Positions 18,176-27,155 of a stretch of 64,000 bases of DNA are shown one piece after another (positions within the stretch are counted from its first letter, which is position 1; each line of letters begins with the position of its first letter). Location of the stretch: the NCBI GenBank assembly GCA_964442745.1, contig CAYUAI010000002.1, positions 1 to 64,000 of the forward strand, read 5' to 3'. The stretch is from CAYUAI01 sp964442745. GTDB lineage: Bacteria > Pseudomonadota > Gammaproteobacteria > S012-40. Both the position numbers and the translations under genes were made by a program. Under the pieces are notes generated by a model. The model searched no databases and was not told the DNA's origin. It was given only the letters and a program-made list of their open reading frames with translations.

Positions 18176-18567
18176 GCACAGAGACAACCAACGAAAATAC
18201 ATACAACATTGAGGTAGCTGTTGATACTACCTATATTCTTGAGCAGTCGGCACCTGAGCTGAATCGTTACGTATTTGCCTATACGATAACCATTCGCAAT
18301 GAAGGCTCAATGCCTGCAAAACTCTTAAACAGACATTGGATTATTACTGACGCTATGGGTAACATCCAGGAAGTCAAAGGCGTCGGTGTTGTCGGTGAGC
18401 AACCCCATTTAAAACCAGGAGAAGGCTTTCAATATACCAGTGGTACCGTCTTAGAAACACCGGTCGGCAGCATGGAAGGCAGTTACCAAATGAAGGCGGA
18501 TGACGGCACAGAGTTTAATGCCAATATACCGGCATTTACCTTATCAGTGCCACATGCCCTGCATTAA
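18172..18567 (+). CDS. apaG: ApaG protein
   Basis: The small 131-aa beta-sandwich protein has the ApaG pattern: YVFAYTITIRNEG, AKLLNRHWIITDAMG, VVGEQPHLKPGEGFQYTSG and GSMEGSYQM. ApaG has been linked to cobalt/magnesium tolerance and is usually beside ksgA and apaH; here it is instead joined to glk by a 4-bp overlap, which is unusual. It is followed by a strong hairpin. Confidence 0.94.
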   Translation: MSTETTNENTYNIEVAVDTTYILEQSAPELNRYVFAYTITIRNEGSMPAKLLNRHWIITDAMGNIQEVKGVGVVGEQPHLKPGEGFQYTSGTVLETPVGSMEGSYQMKADDGTEFNANIPAFTLSVPHALH

Positions 18568-18586
18568 TACATTATAAATACTGCCT

Positions 18587-18624
18587 CTTAGCCTACATTT
18601 CACATGACTTGAATGTAGGCTAAG
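18587..18624. terminator. Bidirectional terminator hairpin between apaG and the unknown minus-strand gene
   Basis: A perfect 13-bp stem (CTTAGCCTACATT, 18587-18599; complement 18612-18624) with a 12-nt loop sits between two convergent genes. Flanking T-runs are short, but the position and stem strength make termination for both strands likely. Confidence 0.7.
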
Positions 18625-18633
18625 TGTCGAAAA

Positions 18634-19926
18634 CTACATCAGGTGCACTGGAGCTGCCGCAATACGCCGTTCAATTTCATCATCCACCACTTTATATTCT
18701 TTACTATCTAAGTGCTGGTAACGCCTTTTGAATTCCAGCGCCGCAATGCCTTCCGGCAGATGATCATAAGGTGGCATAAACTCGGTATCCCGACGTATTG
18801 TCGCCATCCGACCTTGCAGCAATACCGCATGCTCAGGCGATTTAACAGCAATTTCCGCCACCCGCACCCCCGCCTTGTCAGCCAATAAATCCGCAAAACT
18901 AAAACCCGTCCCGCCCTTTGAATCATCAAGTTCTTTTAAAAGCCCCAATGCATTAGCAATACCTCCACCCGCGGCTACGGTTAACGCGGCCGATATCACA
19001 AAATGCTGCATCAAATCATTCCGCCCAAGCAAATGCAGACGCATCCCTCTCGGCTGAACAATTGATGGGTTATCACCAATAACTTTCGATAAATTAACGC
19101 CCATAACATACATGCCTGTGATCAATAACAGCGCACGATTTTCAGCAATAGGATCATTGCCTGCTAAACTACGCTGTTGGGCAAACTGAAACAGGGGTCT
19201 TAATAATTGAGATAGAGCTACCCGCTGATATCTTAACAACTGGGTGATTTCTGCGATCCGATTGTTATAAATAACTAATAACTCCCGTTGAGCTGACGAT
19301 AATATCATCTGACTACCCTTTAACCGTAGTCTAGCAATGAGTTCTTTCCGCCATTCATAGATAACATCCAATTTATCATCTTCAAGGTTCACTGCATGAA
19401 CCGCATCGAGCACACTTCGATAGTCTTCCGAGTTCTCCAAGAAACGGGCATGGACAAAATGTAACATGGGATTGACCATCCAACCGGGTAACGACAAGTG
19501 ACCTAACAAAATATTGTCTACAAAAAAACGCCCCTGCTCTTGATAAAGCAACACACGCAAGTTTAAATATTGTCCAAAAATTGTTTTCGGCAAAATATAC
19601 ATGGCGCTGATACCGACAACGTTTTTTTCAAGATCAACTTGAACTTGCAGTTTATCCTGTCGAGCTAAACCATAAGCGGCAAGTAGGTTGAGATCACGCT
19701 CAGTAATCTCCATATGACGAATCGCTACGGAACGTTGCTTATTGCCACGCGCTTGTTCGACGATCTTATTGATACGCGTCACATCCGTTGGTGCCAAACT
19801 ATGGTTCTGTGCAAGCATCGGGGTTGATTCAATACCAAAAAAAACAAAAACCACAGGAATTGATAGTGCCGCCAACAACAATAGCACCGATGCAACATTG
19901 ATAAAAAAAGGAAAAATACGCATCAT
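18634..19926 (-). CDS. Membrane-anchored periplasmic protein of unknown function
   Basis: A 430-aa protein that I cannot name. It has one N-terminal transmembrane helix (about residues 8-30) followed by a soluble region expected in the periplasm. The first part (MEITERDLNLLAAYGL, then a beta-rich stretch around LPKTIFGQYLNLRVLLY) resembles lipid-binding-like anchored domains, and the later part is helical with a Gly-rich segment (SAALTVAAGGGIANALGL). It is the last gene of the ubiE-ubiJ-ubiB-PLD operon, 29 bp after the phospholipase D gene. A role in envelope lipid handling is only a guess from that position. Confidence 0.65.
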   Translation of the reverse strand: MMRIFPFFINVASVLLLLAALSIPVVFVFFGIESTPMLAQNHSLAPTDVTRINKIVEQARGNKQRSVAIRHMEITERDLNLLAAYGLARQDKLQVQVDLEKNVVGISAMYILPKTIFGQYLNLRVLLYQEQGRFFVDNILLGHLSLPGWMVNPMLHFVHARFLENSEDYRSVLDAVHAVNLEDDKLDVIYEWRKELIARLRLKGSQMILSSAQRELLVIYNNRIAEITQLLRYQRVALSQLLRPLFQFAQQRSLAGNDPIAENRALLLITGMYVMGVNLSKVIGDNPSIVQPRGMRLHLLGRNDLMQHFVISAALTVAAGGGIANALGLLKELDDSKGGTGFSFADLLADKAGVRVAEIAVKSPEHAVLLQGRMATIRRDTEFMPPYDHLPEGIAALEFKRRYQHLDSKEYKVVDDEIERRIAAAPVHLM

Positions 19927-19955
19927 GCCACTACCTTTACGTTTAGCAACGACAA

Positions 19956-21143
19956 CTAATGCTCTTTGTTATGCTCAGAGCGGGAAGGAAAACGACGACT
20001 GTCAATCCAACGATCCAACCATACATCCACTTTCCCCCAAAACCATTCTTGTATGCGCTGACTCCAGGAGCGGCGCTGCCAGTCACTTAATAACCATTCA
20101 TGGCTATTGTTAAAATCTTGCTCAAGCATGCCCGTCACATTTTCCACTAAAGTGTAATCTTCGATTTCTTGGTTAGCTTCCAAGTTCCAACGCAAATTCC
20201 AACGATCAAGATTACTGGAGCCAATTGACACCCAGCCATCACACAATAACAACTTAGTATGGCTAAAACGAGGCTGATATTCAAAAATACGAACCCCAGC
20301 TAGCAATAAAGAAAAATAGAAACGCTGCCCAGCATGCCTCACCGCCGGATGATCGGTATGCCCTCCCGGCAATAATAAGCGCACATCGACTCCCCGCCGG
20401 GCCGCTCGCTTTAACGCACGACGAATTTTCCGCGATGGCACAAAATACGCTGTTGCCACCCACGCCACCCGCTCCGCATTGCGAATACGCTTAATCAGTG
20501 AGCGCTTAATCTCCTGAAAACCACGCCCCCAAGTACACGTTAAACGGCCAACCGCCTGGCCGGCCTGCGTCACGGCTCTGAATTCATCACCGGCTGATAA
20601 CGGCAAGGTCGCCCATTTATCCCAGGTCCGAGTAAAAACCGCTTCCCAATCCGCCACACATGGCCCACGCAAAATGATAGCCGTGTCCCGCCAGGCTTTA
20701 CCGGAATCATTCGGTGGATCAAACTGATCGGTAATACCCACCCCTCCAATCACCGCGAGTTGACCATCCACCAACAATAATTTGCGATGATCTCGAAAAA
20801 AATTTCGTCGGAGCTTGCCGTACTGCAATGGGTTATAAAAAACCAATTGAATATCTGCCTGTTTAAGCCGTGCTTGGTCCCGCTTGCTCAAACCAAGGCT
20901 GCCATACCCATCAAGTAACAAGTAGACATTCACGCCCCGATGTGCCGCCTCACAAAATGCCACGATGAACCGATCGGCCACAGCCCCCGATTCCATCAGA
21001 TACATTTCAAACAAAACATAACGGCGAGCCTCATCAATGGCTTGTAGCATAGCCGGATAAAACTGCTCAGCATCAACCAGCAACTGCGTGCTATTTCCTT
21101 CCCGCCATGGAAATCGATAGCCTAAGTTGGGTCGTTCGCTCAA
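19956..21143 (-). CDS. Phospholipase D family protein, cardiolipin synthase B-like
   Basis: Two HxK(x)4D catalytic motifs are present, HRKLLLVD (about residue 119) and HTKLLLCD (about 294), each followed by a Gly/Ser/Asn-rich stretch (IGGVGITDQFD; IGSSNLDRWNL). This is the ClsB-like arrangement that joins phosphatidyl groups to make cardiolipin. The frame is open to 21308 inside ubiB, but conserved residues begin only near LSERPNLGYRFPW, and a TTG at 21141-21143 overlaps the ubiB stop as TTGA, so translational coupling from TTG is preferred (395 aa). There is no N-terminal membrane helix in this version, as in ClsB. It belongs to the ubi operon. Confidence 0.85.
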   Translation of the reverse strand: MSERPNLGYRFPWREGNSTQLLVDAEQFYPAMLQAIDEARRYVLFEMYLMESGAVADRFIVAFCEAAHRGVNVYLLLDGYGSLGLSKRDQARLKQADIQLVFYNPLQYGKLRRNFFRDHRKLLLVDGQLAVIGGVGITDQFDPPNDSGKAWRDTAIILRGPCVADWEAVFTRTWDKWATLPLSAGDEFRAVTQAGQAVGRLTCTWGRGFQEIKRSLIKRIRNAERVAWVATAYFVPSRKIRRALKRAARRGVDVRLLLPGGHTDHPAVRHAGQRFYFSLLLAGVRIFEYQPRFSHTKLLLCDGWVSIGSSNLDRWNLRWNLEANQEIEDYTLVENVTGMLEQDFNNSHEWLLSDWQRRSWSQRIQEWFWGKVDVWLDRWIDSRRFPSRSEHNKEH

Positions 21144-22801
21144 TTTTTCCGCGCAGCCGACCAGGTGAAAATAAACAGCATGAACGCCGCCAAACCAAAA
21201 GCCCAAGATAACACCGGTGTCCCCGCGAACATCACATAAGATGGATCGGAAAACACCAAGACCAATATCGAACAAATCAGTAAACTTGCTCCGATCAGCA
21301 CACCACAAATCCGGTTGCCTATGTTTTGAAAATCTAACCGGCGTTGCTGAACTTCTTCAAACTGCCTCGCTTGTATCAAACGATGTTTTTTGGTTAAATC
21401 CAAGGTATCAATAATCAAGCTAGGCAATTCAGGAAACTTCTCTATCCAATACGGCGCCTTATCCTTGATCGAATACAACAGCGCTTTGGGTCCCACTTGT
21501 TCGCTCATCCAACTCTCTAGAAATGGCTTGGCGGTTCGCCATAAATCGAGCTCAGGATTTAACTGTCTACCTAAACCTTCGATATTTAACAAGGTTTTTT
21601 GCAACAATACCAATTGTGGTTGCACAACCATTTGAAAGCGACGCGCTGTCTGAAACAAGCGAAGTAGCAATTGACCAAATGAAATATCTTTGAGTGGCCG
21701 TTCAAAAATCGGCTCACACACCGTACGAATCGCCGACTCAAATTCGTCAATGCGCGTTTTTGATGGTACCCAGCCAGATTCCACATGAAGTTCCGCCACA
21801 CGACGATAATCACGATTAAAAAAAGCCAAAAAATTTTCTGCCAAATAACGTTTATCATCCGGCTGTAAGGTACCAACGATACCGAAATCCACCGCAATAT
21901 ACTGACCCTCCGGCGACACAAAAATATTACCCGGATGCATATCTGCATGAAAAAAGTTATCACGAAAAACTTGCGTAAAAAATATTTCTACTCCCTTTTC
22001 AGACAGCTTCACTAAATCAACCTTATGGGCTTTGAGTTGTTTTATATCGCCCACCGGAATACCGGTGATACGCTCCATGACCATGACATTGCTACGCGTC
22101 AAAGGCCAATAGATTTCCGGTATATATAGAATTGGAGAATTTAAAAAATTGCGCCGTAACTGGGAAGCCGAAGCCGCCTCACGCATCAAATCAAGCTCAT
22201 CAAAGATGGTTTTCTGATATTCCTCAATAATTTCTCTCGGCCGCAAGCGCTTACCTTCAGACCAATACCGTTGCGCTAAATCCGCAAAGGTATATAACAA
22301 GGCAATATCGCGTTTGATAGTTTTCTCAATATCCGGACGTATAATCTTGACAATTACGTCTCTATTATTTTTTAATCGCGCCGGATGGACTTGAGCAACA
22401 GAGGCGGAGGCTAAAGGGGTTTCATCAAACCACAAAAAAACATCTCGTACCGATTCACCATAGGCTTTTTCAGCGATTTCTCGCGCCTTAACGCCTGAAA
22501 AAGCCGGCACCCGATCCTGCAGCTTGGTTAACTCATCAGCAATATCACTGGGTAACAAGTCACGCCGAGTTGATAACATTTGACCAAATTTAACAAAAAT
22601 AGGCCCTAAGTCTTCGAGTGTTCTGCGGATACGCACTCCCCGTGGACCTTGCTCTTTACGAAACCAATGCCAGGGTAATAAGACAAGTAAGAAACGAATG
22701 GGACGAAATAAGTGGGTCGCCAATATAATTTCGTCTAAACCATGCCTGACTAGCACACGATTAATGTGAATCATACGAAGAATTTGCCCAGGATTGATCA
22801 T
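21140..22801 (-). CDS. ubiB: Ubiquinone biosynthesis kinase-like protein UbiB
   Basis: The 553-aa ABC1/ADCK-family ATPase supports ubiquinone synthesis at the membrane. Motifs visible are KFGQMLSTRRDLLP (the KxGQ inhibitory motif), the alanine-containing nucleotide loop ASASVAQVH with the catalytic lysine in VIVKIIRP, DNFFHADMHPGNIF (catalytic loop) and VDFGIVG (DFG). Two C-terminal hydrophobic helices anchor the protein. Length matches E. coli UbiB (546 aa). The ATG overlaps the ubiJ stop by 4 bp and its own stop overlaps the PLD start. Confidence 0.96.
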   Translation of the reverse strand: MINPGQILRMIHINRVLVRHGLDEIILATHLFRPIRFLLVLLPWHWFRKEQGPRGVRIRRTLEDLGPIFVKFGQMLSTRRDLLPSDIADELTKLQDRVPAFSGVKAREIAEKAYGESVRDVFLWFDETPLASASVAQVHPARLKNNRDVIVKIIRPDIEKTIKRDIALLYTFADLAQRYWSEGKRLRPREIIEEYQKTIFDELDLMREAASASQLRRNFLNSPILYIPEIYWPLTRSNVMVMERITGIPVGDIKQLKAHKVDLVKLSEKGVEIFFTQVFRDNFFHADMHPGNIFVSPEGQYIAVDFGIVGTLQPDDKRYLAENFLAFFNRDYRRVAELHVESGWVPSKTRIDEFESAIRTVCEPIFERPLKDISFGQLLLRLFQTARRFQMVVQPQLVLLQKTLLNIEGLGRQLNPELDLWRTAKPFLESWMSEQVGPKALLYSIKDKAPYWIEKFPELPSLIIDTLDLTKKHRLIQARQFEEVQQRRLDFQNIGNRICGVLIGASLLICSILVLVFSDPSYVMFAGTPVLSWAFGLAAFMLFIFTWSAARKN

Positions 22802-23418
22802 GAGGCTAATCCTTGGTGGCTGGCAAGCCGAGCCATACGCTGCGCTAATCGATCCGCCGTTGCCTGGATGTCATCGACATCCTGCAAAAACTGCTGTACC
22901 TCATAAACACTTGGCAAATCACGACGCTCTTCAGTAATGTATTCCGCCGTGTCCAATAAAAAAGACTCTGCTGTCTGCTTTATCCAGTGAAATGCACCAC
23001 TGGCAACATTGGCGGTCTGGTGCGCACCCACATCCCCTATCACCTTGGATAAAATTTCTTCCCAATCGATATCGAGATCACGCAAAATATTTTGAAATCG
23101 TTGACCAAGTTCGAGATCACCACCAATTCTCACATCACCACGGTATACGCTGTGCCGCTCCCAATCCCACAATAAACTTAATAACGAAAAAGGTGCCCCT
23201 TGGATAAGCGTGTCGACCTCACCCTCATAATCACCTAAAATGCGTAGTCCATCAGCGCCAGCAATCACAAAGAGTTGGATATTTAATCCCAGCACATGAA
23301 TTTTCACGACCTTATTACTTAGGCGTGCTAAACGCCCTAACGCTGCCGGATCAAAGCGTAAGGCACGATTGATCGTTATTTCCAGAAAAACTAAAACCGT
23401 TGTCGGCAATCTCACCAA
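22798..23418 (-). CDS. ubiJ: Ubiquinone biosynthesis accessory factor UbiJ (SCP2 domain)
   Basis: The 206-aa protein has an SCP2-like lipid-binding domain (ALGRLARLSNKVVKIHVLGL, then FSLLSLLWDWERHSVYRGDV and LGQRFQNILRDLDIDWEE) and a helical C-terminus. UbiJ binds ubiquinone intermediates and helps assemble the soluble Ubi complex. Position between ubiE and ubiB, as in E. coli, confirms the call. The start is TTG 23418 or the adjacent GTG. Confidence 0.93.
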   Translation of the reverse strand: MVRLPTTVLVFLEITINRALRFDPAALGRLARLSNKVVKIHVLGLNIQLFVIAGADGLRILGDYEGEVDTLIQGAPFSLLSLLWDWERHSVYRGDVRIGGDLELGQRFQNILRDLDIDWEEILSKVIGDVGAHQTANVASGAFHWIKQTAESFLLDTAEYITEERRDLPSVYEVQQFLQDVDDIQATADRLAQRMARLASHQGLAS

Positions 23419-23473
23419 GGCTCACCCACTTGTTCTGATATCAGCCCGTAGCACGACGGGCATACCCTCGTTG

Positions 23474-24235
23474 TTATACTTTATAACCACGATGCAAAGC
23501 GACCACGCCGCCCGACAAATTAAAATAATCACATTGCCAAAACCCAGCGTTTTCCATCATTTGCTTTAAAGTTTTTTGATCGGGGTGCATACGAATTGAC
23601 TCCGCTAAATATTGATAACTCTCAGAGTCATTCGCGATGAGCCGACCCAAATGAGGAATAATTTTAAATGAATATAGGTCGTAAATCGGTTGTAAACCAG
23701 GAATCACCGGCTTTGAAAATTCCAGAATCAACGCTTTACCACCCGGCTTTAACACACGATACATTGAGGCCAATGCCTGATCTTTGTGAGTGACATTGCG
23801 CAAGCCAAAGGCAATGGTAATGCAATCAAAATAATTATCAGGAAAAGGTAACGATTCGGCATTCGCCTGCACAAAAAATGCGTTACCAGCCTGACCCTCA
23901 TCGAGTAATCGCTGGCGCCCCACCGTCAACATAGAATCATTAATATCCGCCAACACCACTTTGCCTTCGTCACCCACCAGCGGAATAAAACGAGCCGCCA
24001 AGTCACCCGTGCCTCCGGCTAAATCAAGCATTGAAAAACCTGGACGAACTCTCACTAGTTCAGTGGTTATTTTTTTCCAAAGACGATGAATACCCAATGA
24101 CATGACATCATTCATCAGATCATATTTACTGGCAACCGAATGAAAGACATCCGCGACTTTGCCTACCTTATCCTCTAAAGGAACTTGCTGGTAACCAAAA
24201 TGCGTTGTCTGGTTTGATGGCTCTTTATCGCCCAT
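23474..24235 (-). CDS. ubiE: Ubiquinone/menaquinone C-methyltransferase UbiE
   Basis: SAM-dependent C-methylation of demethylubiquinol precursors. The 253-aa protein carries TTHFGYQQVP, KVADVFHSVASKYDLMNDVM, the SAM motif LDLAGGTGDLAARF, and the family pattern ITIAFGLRNVTHKDQAL and PGGKALILEFSKP. It ends HRGYKV, typical of UbiE. It opens the ubiE-ubiJ-ubiB run and follows the DUF971 gene. Confidence 0.97.
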   Translation of the reverse strand: MGDKEPSNQTTHFGYQQVPLEDKVGKVADVFHSVASKYDLMNDVMSLGIHRLWKKITTELVRVRPGFSMLDLAGGTGDLAARFIPLVGDEGKVVLADINDSMLTVGRQRLLDEGQAGNAFFVQANAESLPFPDNYFDCITIAFGLRNVTHKDQALASMYRVLKPGGKALILEFSKPVIPGLQPIYDLYSFKIIPHLGRLIANDSESYQYLAESIRMHPDQKTLKQMMENAGFWQCDYFNLSGGVVALHRGYKV

Positions 24236-24289
24236 TGAAAGCGGCCCCCATTGACAAGCTAAAAGAAAAACATATGAATCCGGCCATAT

Positions 24290-24673
24290 TTAAGGGATGG
24301 GCGATTCAGCGACACGAGTCTGGCCTGCAGCAGCGAGCTTGTCTAAATAGTCTAACCACATCTGCTCCTGATTGATCGCTAACTCATAAAGGTAATCCCA
24401 GGAATAGATGCCGGTATTATGACCATCGCTAAACGTAGGTTTGATCCCGTAGGAACCTACCGGCTCGATATGAGTAATGTTCACATTTTCTTTGCCGACC
24501 TGTAATGTTTCTTGACCTGGGCCATGACCCTTGACTTCTGCCGACTGAGAATAAACACGTAAATATTCACAAGGAAGAAAAAACGGTTTAATCTCACCAA
24601 ACGTCACCTCTAAACGACGCGACTTCTGGTGTAATTTTATTTCACTGGGGACTTTATTCATTTCCGTCATCAT
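24290..24673 (-). CDS. DUF971 (gamma-butyrobetaine hydroxylase N-terminal-like) protein
   Basis: A stand-alone 127-aa DUF971 domain, recognised by SRRLEVTFGEIKPFFLPCEY, the central VGSYGIKPTFSDGHNTGIYSWDYLYELA and a short C-terminal tail. DUF971 adopts the fold of the N-terminal zinc-binding domain of gamma-butyrobetaine dioxygenase, and some members have been linked to iron-sulfur protein work. Its place between hslU and ubiE is a conserved gammaproteobacterial arrangement. It starts 9 bp after hslU. Confidence 0.9.
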   Translation of the reverse strand: MMTEMNKVPSEIKLHQKSRRLEVTFGEIKPFFLPCEYLRVYSQSAEVKGHGPGQETLQVGKENVNITHIEPVGSYGIKPTFSDGHNTGIYSWDYLYELAINQEQMWLDYLDKLAAAGQTRVAESPIP

Positions 24674-24682
24674 ACTTCACAC

Positions 24683-26005
24683 TTAAAGAATATAACGCGT
24701 TAGATCTTCGTCTTCAATTAAATTAGACAAGTGTTCATCAACATATTCTTTGGTGATTTCGATCGCATCACCACTGCGATCCGACGCTTCAAAAGAAATA
24801 CTTTCTAATAAACGTTCCAACACCGTATGTAAACGCCGCGCACCAATATTTTCAGTGCGCTCGTTCACTTCCCAGGCCACTTCTGCAATACGTGAAACAC
24901 CCCCCTCTGAAAACGTTAACGCAACGCTTTCTGTGGCCATTAATGCTATATATTGATCCGTTAGCGAGGCATCCGGCTCCGTGAGAATACGCACAAAATC
25001 ATTCACACTCAAGGCGCTTAATTCAACCCGAATCGGTAAGCGACCTTGCAACTCTGGAATCAAATCCGACGGTTTCGCTAAATGAAAAGCCCCGGATGAA
25101 ATAAATAGGATATGGTCAGTTTTTACCATACCATGTTTCGTGGAAACGGTGCACCCTTCCACCAATGGCAACAAATCCCGTTGCACACCTTCACGCGACA
25201 CATCCGCGCTGGCCACTTCGGCTCTTTTGCATATTTTGTCCATTTCATCGAGGAAAACGATACCATTTTGTTCCACTGCATATAAGGCGGTCGTTTTAAT
25301 TTCATCCTCGTTAATCATTTTCGCCGATTGCTCGTCGGTCAGTAACTTCAGGGCTTCCTTGATTTGTACTTTACGTGTTTTCGTATGAGTGGTCGACATA
25401 TTTTGAAACATGCTTTGTAATTGGCTGGTCATATCTTCCATGCCCGGTGGCGCCATAATTTCCACCCCGACTGAGGGTACCCTGAGATCAATTTCGACTT
25501 CTTTGTCGTCTAGTTTGCCTTCACGCAGCATTTTACGGAATTTTTGGCGCGTTCCACTTTTTTCCAGCTCAGCCGAAGACTCATCCCTCGCCGGACGCAG
25601 TAAGGTATCTAAAATAATATCTTCCGCCGCATCTTCCGCCCGATAACGCACCTTAGTCATAGCATTCTCACGGGTCATTTTAATCGCCGCATCCATAAGA
25701 TCTCGAATGATTGATTCAACATCACGCCCGACATAACCCACTTCAGTAAATTTTGTGGCCTCAACTTTAATGAACGGTGCATTAGCCAATCTGGCCAGTC
25801 GCCTCGCGATTTCGGTTTTTCCTACCCCAGTTGGACCAATCATTAAAATATTCTTTGGGGTAATTTCATTTCTTAAATTTTCATCGACCTGACTGCGGCG
25901 CCAACGATTCCTTAACGCAATCGCCACCGCTCGCTTAGCTTCCGCTTGGCCAATAATATGTTTATCCAACTCTTGTACAATTTCACGAGGAGTCATTTCA
26001 GACAT
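24683..26005 (-). CDS. hslU: HslU, ATPase subunit of the HslVU protease
   Basis: AAA+ unfoldase of the HslVU (ClpYQ) protease. The 440-aa protein has Walker A GPTGVGKTEIARRLA, the GYVGRDVESIIRDL pore loop, a helical I-domain (about residues 110-240), Walker B GIVFLDEMDKI, and sensor ELQGRLPIRVEL. The C-terminus ends DLTRYIL, the tail that inserts into HslV. It follows hslV by 92 bp. Confidence 0.98.
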   Translation of the reverse strand: MSEMTPREIVQELDKHIIGQAEAKRAVAIALRNRWRRSQVDENLRNEITPKNILMIGPTGVGKTEIARRLARLANAPFIKVEATKFTEVGYVGRDVESIIRDLMDAAIKMTRENAMTKVRYRAEDAAEDIILDTLLRPARDESSAELEKSGTRQKFRKMLREGKLDDKEVEIDLRVPSVGVEIMAPPGMEDMTSQLQSMFQNMSTTHTKTRKVQIKEALKLLTDEQSAKMINEDEIKTTALYAVEQNGIVFLDEMDKICKRAEVASADVSREGVQRDLLPLVEGCTVSTKHGMVKTDHILFISSGAFHLAKPSDLIPELQGRLPIRVELSALSVNDFVRILTEPDASLTDQYIALMATESVALTFSEGGVSRIAEVAWEVNERTENIGARRLHTVLERLLESISFEASDRSGDAIEITKEYVDEHLSNLIEDEDLTRYIL

Positions 26006-26097
26006 AACAGTTATCCAATGTTAGTTTTATTTACCATACCCTGCCGCATGCTTTCATATTGAGCAAATTGCGTTTCCATATCACACAGGCTACATTC

Positions 26098-26643
26098 CTA
26101 AGCCTCGCTATCTAATTCTTCGATCGTTAAATTACTGTTAGTGTAAATACATATTTCCGAGGCAATGATTAACCCTTTTTCAACAATACTGCGCGCGTCA
26201 AGTTCGCTATTTTCCAATAAAGCACGCGCTGCCGATTGTGCATACGGCCCCCCGGAACCAATCGCAATCAAACCGTTTTCAGGCTCGATCACATCACCAT
26301 TACCGGTAATGATAAGAGACGCTGTTTTATCAGCCACCGCTAACAAAGCCTCCAAACGTCGTAACATGCGATCAGTCCGCCAATCTTTCGCCAACTCCAC
26401 CGCGGCTCGTGTCAGGTTACCGGAGTGTTTCTCTAGTTTTGCTTCAAAGCGTTCAAATAATGTAAACGCATCAGCCGTTCCCCCAGCAAATCCAGCAATC
26501 ACCTTATTGTTGTAAAGCCGTCTCACTTTACGTGCATTGCCCTTCATTACCGTATTTCCCAAGGATACCTGACCATCGCCGCCAATAACTACTTTGTTTT
26601 TACTGCGTACTGACAAGATAGTCGTGCCTCTAAATTGTTCCAA
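26098..26643 (-). CDS. hslV: HslV, peptidase subunit of the HslVU protease
   Basis: The threonine protease partner of HslU, 181 aa. The catalytic Thr is in the N-terminal RGTTILSVR, here preceded by six residues that must be removed to expose it; many HslV proteins start with a similar short leader. The start codon appears to be TTG at 26641-26643, with AGAGGT at good spacing, because no ATG or GTG lies nearby in frame. GGDGQVSLGNTVMKGNARKV and FAGGTADAFTLFERFE are family hallmarks. It is first in the hslV-hslU operon, usually heat-shock controlled; no clear sigma-32 promoter could be picked out. Confidence 0.97.
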   Translation of the reverse strand: MEQFRGTTILSVRSKNKVVIGGDGQVSLGNTVMKGNARKVRRLYNNKVIAGFAGGTADAFTLFERFEAKLEKHSGNLTRAAVELAKDWRTDRMLRRLEALLAVADKTASLIITGNGDVIEPENGLIAIGSGGPYAQSAARALLENSELDARSIVEKGLIIASEICIYTNSNLTIEELDSEA

Positions 26644-27155
26644 CGGGATTACCTCTTTTGTGACCGATTGTTTGAGAAAAATAGTCTGTCGTCTAGCGAA
26701 GTGATCATTTTACCAACATGACCAACGGTTCATTTATTACCCAATTCACTTCCTATGTTTGCTATACTCAGCCTATCTCTATTGCACGATATGTAGCCAG
26801 CCCCGCAAATAATCAAGCGAAGCCGGACAAACAGATCATTTTACAGCCATGCTGACCACGCTATCGTGCACATAATGACATCACTCGATAATATTTCAAC
26901 CAATATGGTCAATATTATATACTCATTGAAAACAGCTTTGCAGCGGAAAAAGAGCAAACCTATCTTCAGCTCGGCCATAGACCTAAATCTCAAACGCTTT
27001 GGGTATAGTCTGGCGTCTTTCGCCTTCAGAATTGGGCTAAATTCAACCGCTTCGGTTGCGCAATAATCACACACATCATTAACGACGCGTTATGGAGGGA
27101 TTTGTGATTGAGAGTCGTCAAAATAGTCCAATGTCACGACTCATCATAGTTAATT
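26644..27155. other. 512-bp intergenic region with an 88-nt imperfect dyad
   Basis: No gene is supported; the two overlapping frames here lack translation signals. A dyad spans 26783-26870: nine outer bases are perfect (TGCACGATA/TATCGTGCA) and pairing continues imperfectly inward to about 19 bp. A small perfect hairpin, CAACCG-CTT-CGGTTG, lies at 27044-27058, and a looser one (GAGTCGT/ACGACTC, about 27113-27143) just past the xerC stop might help end transcription. The region carries the promoter of hslVU. Confidence 0.4.
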
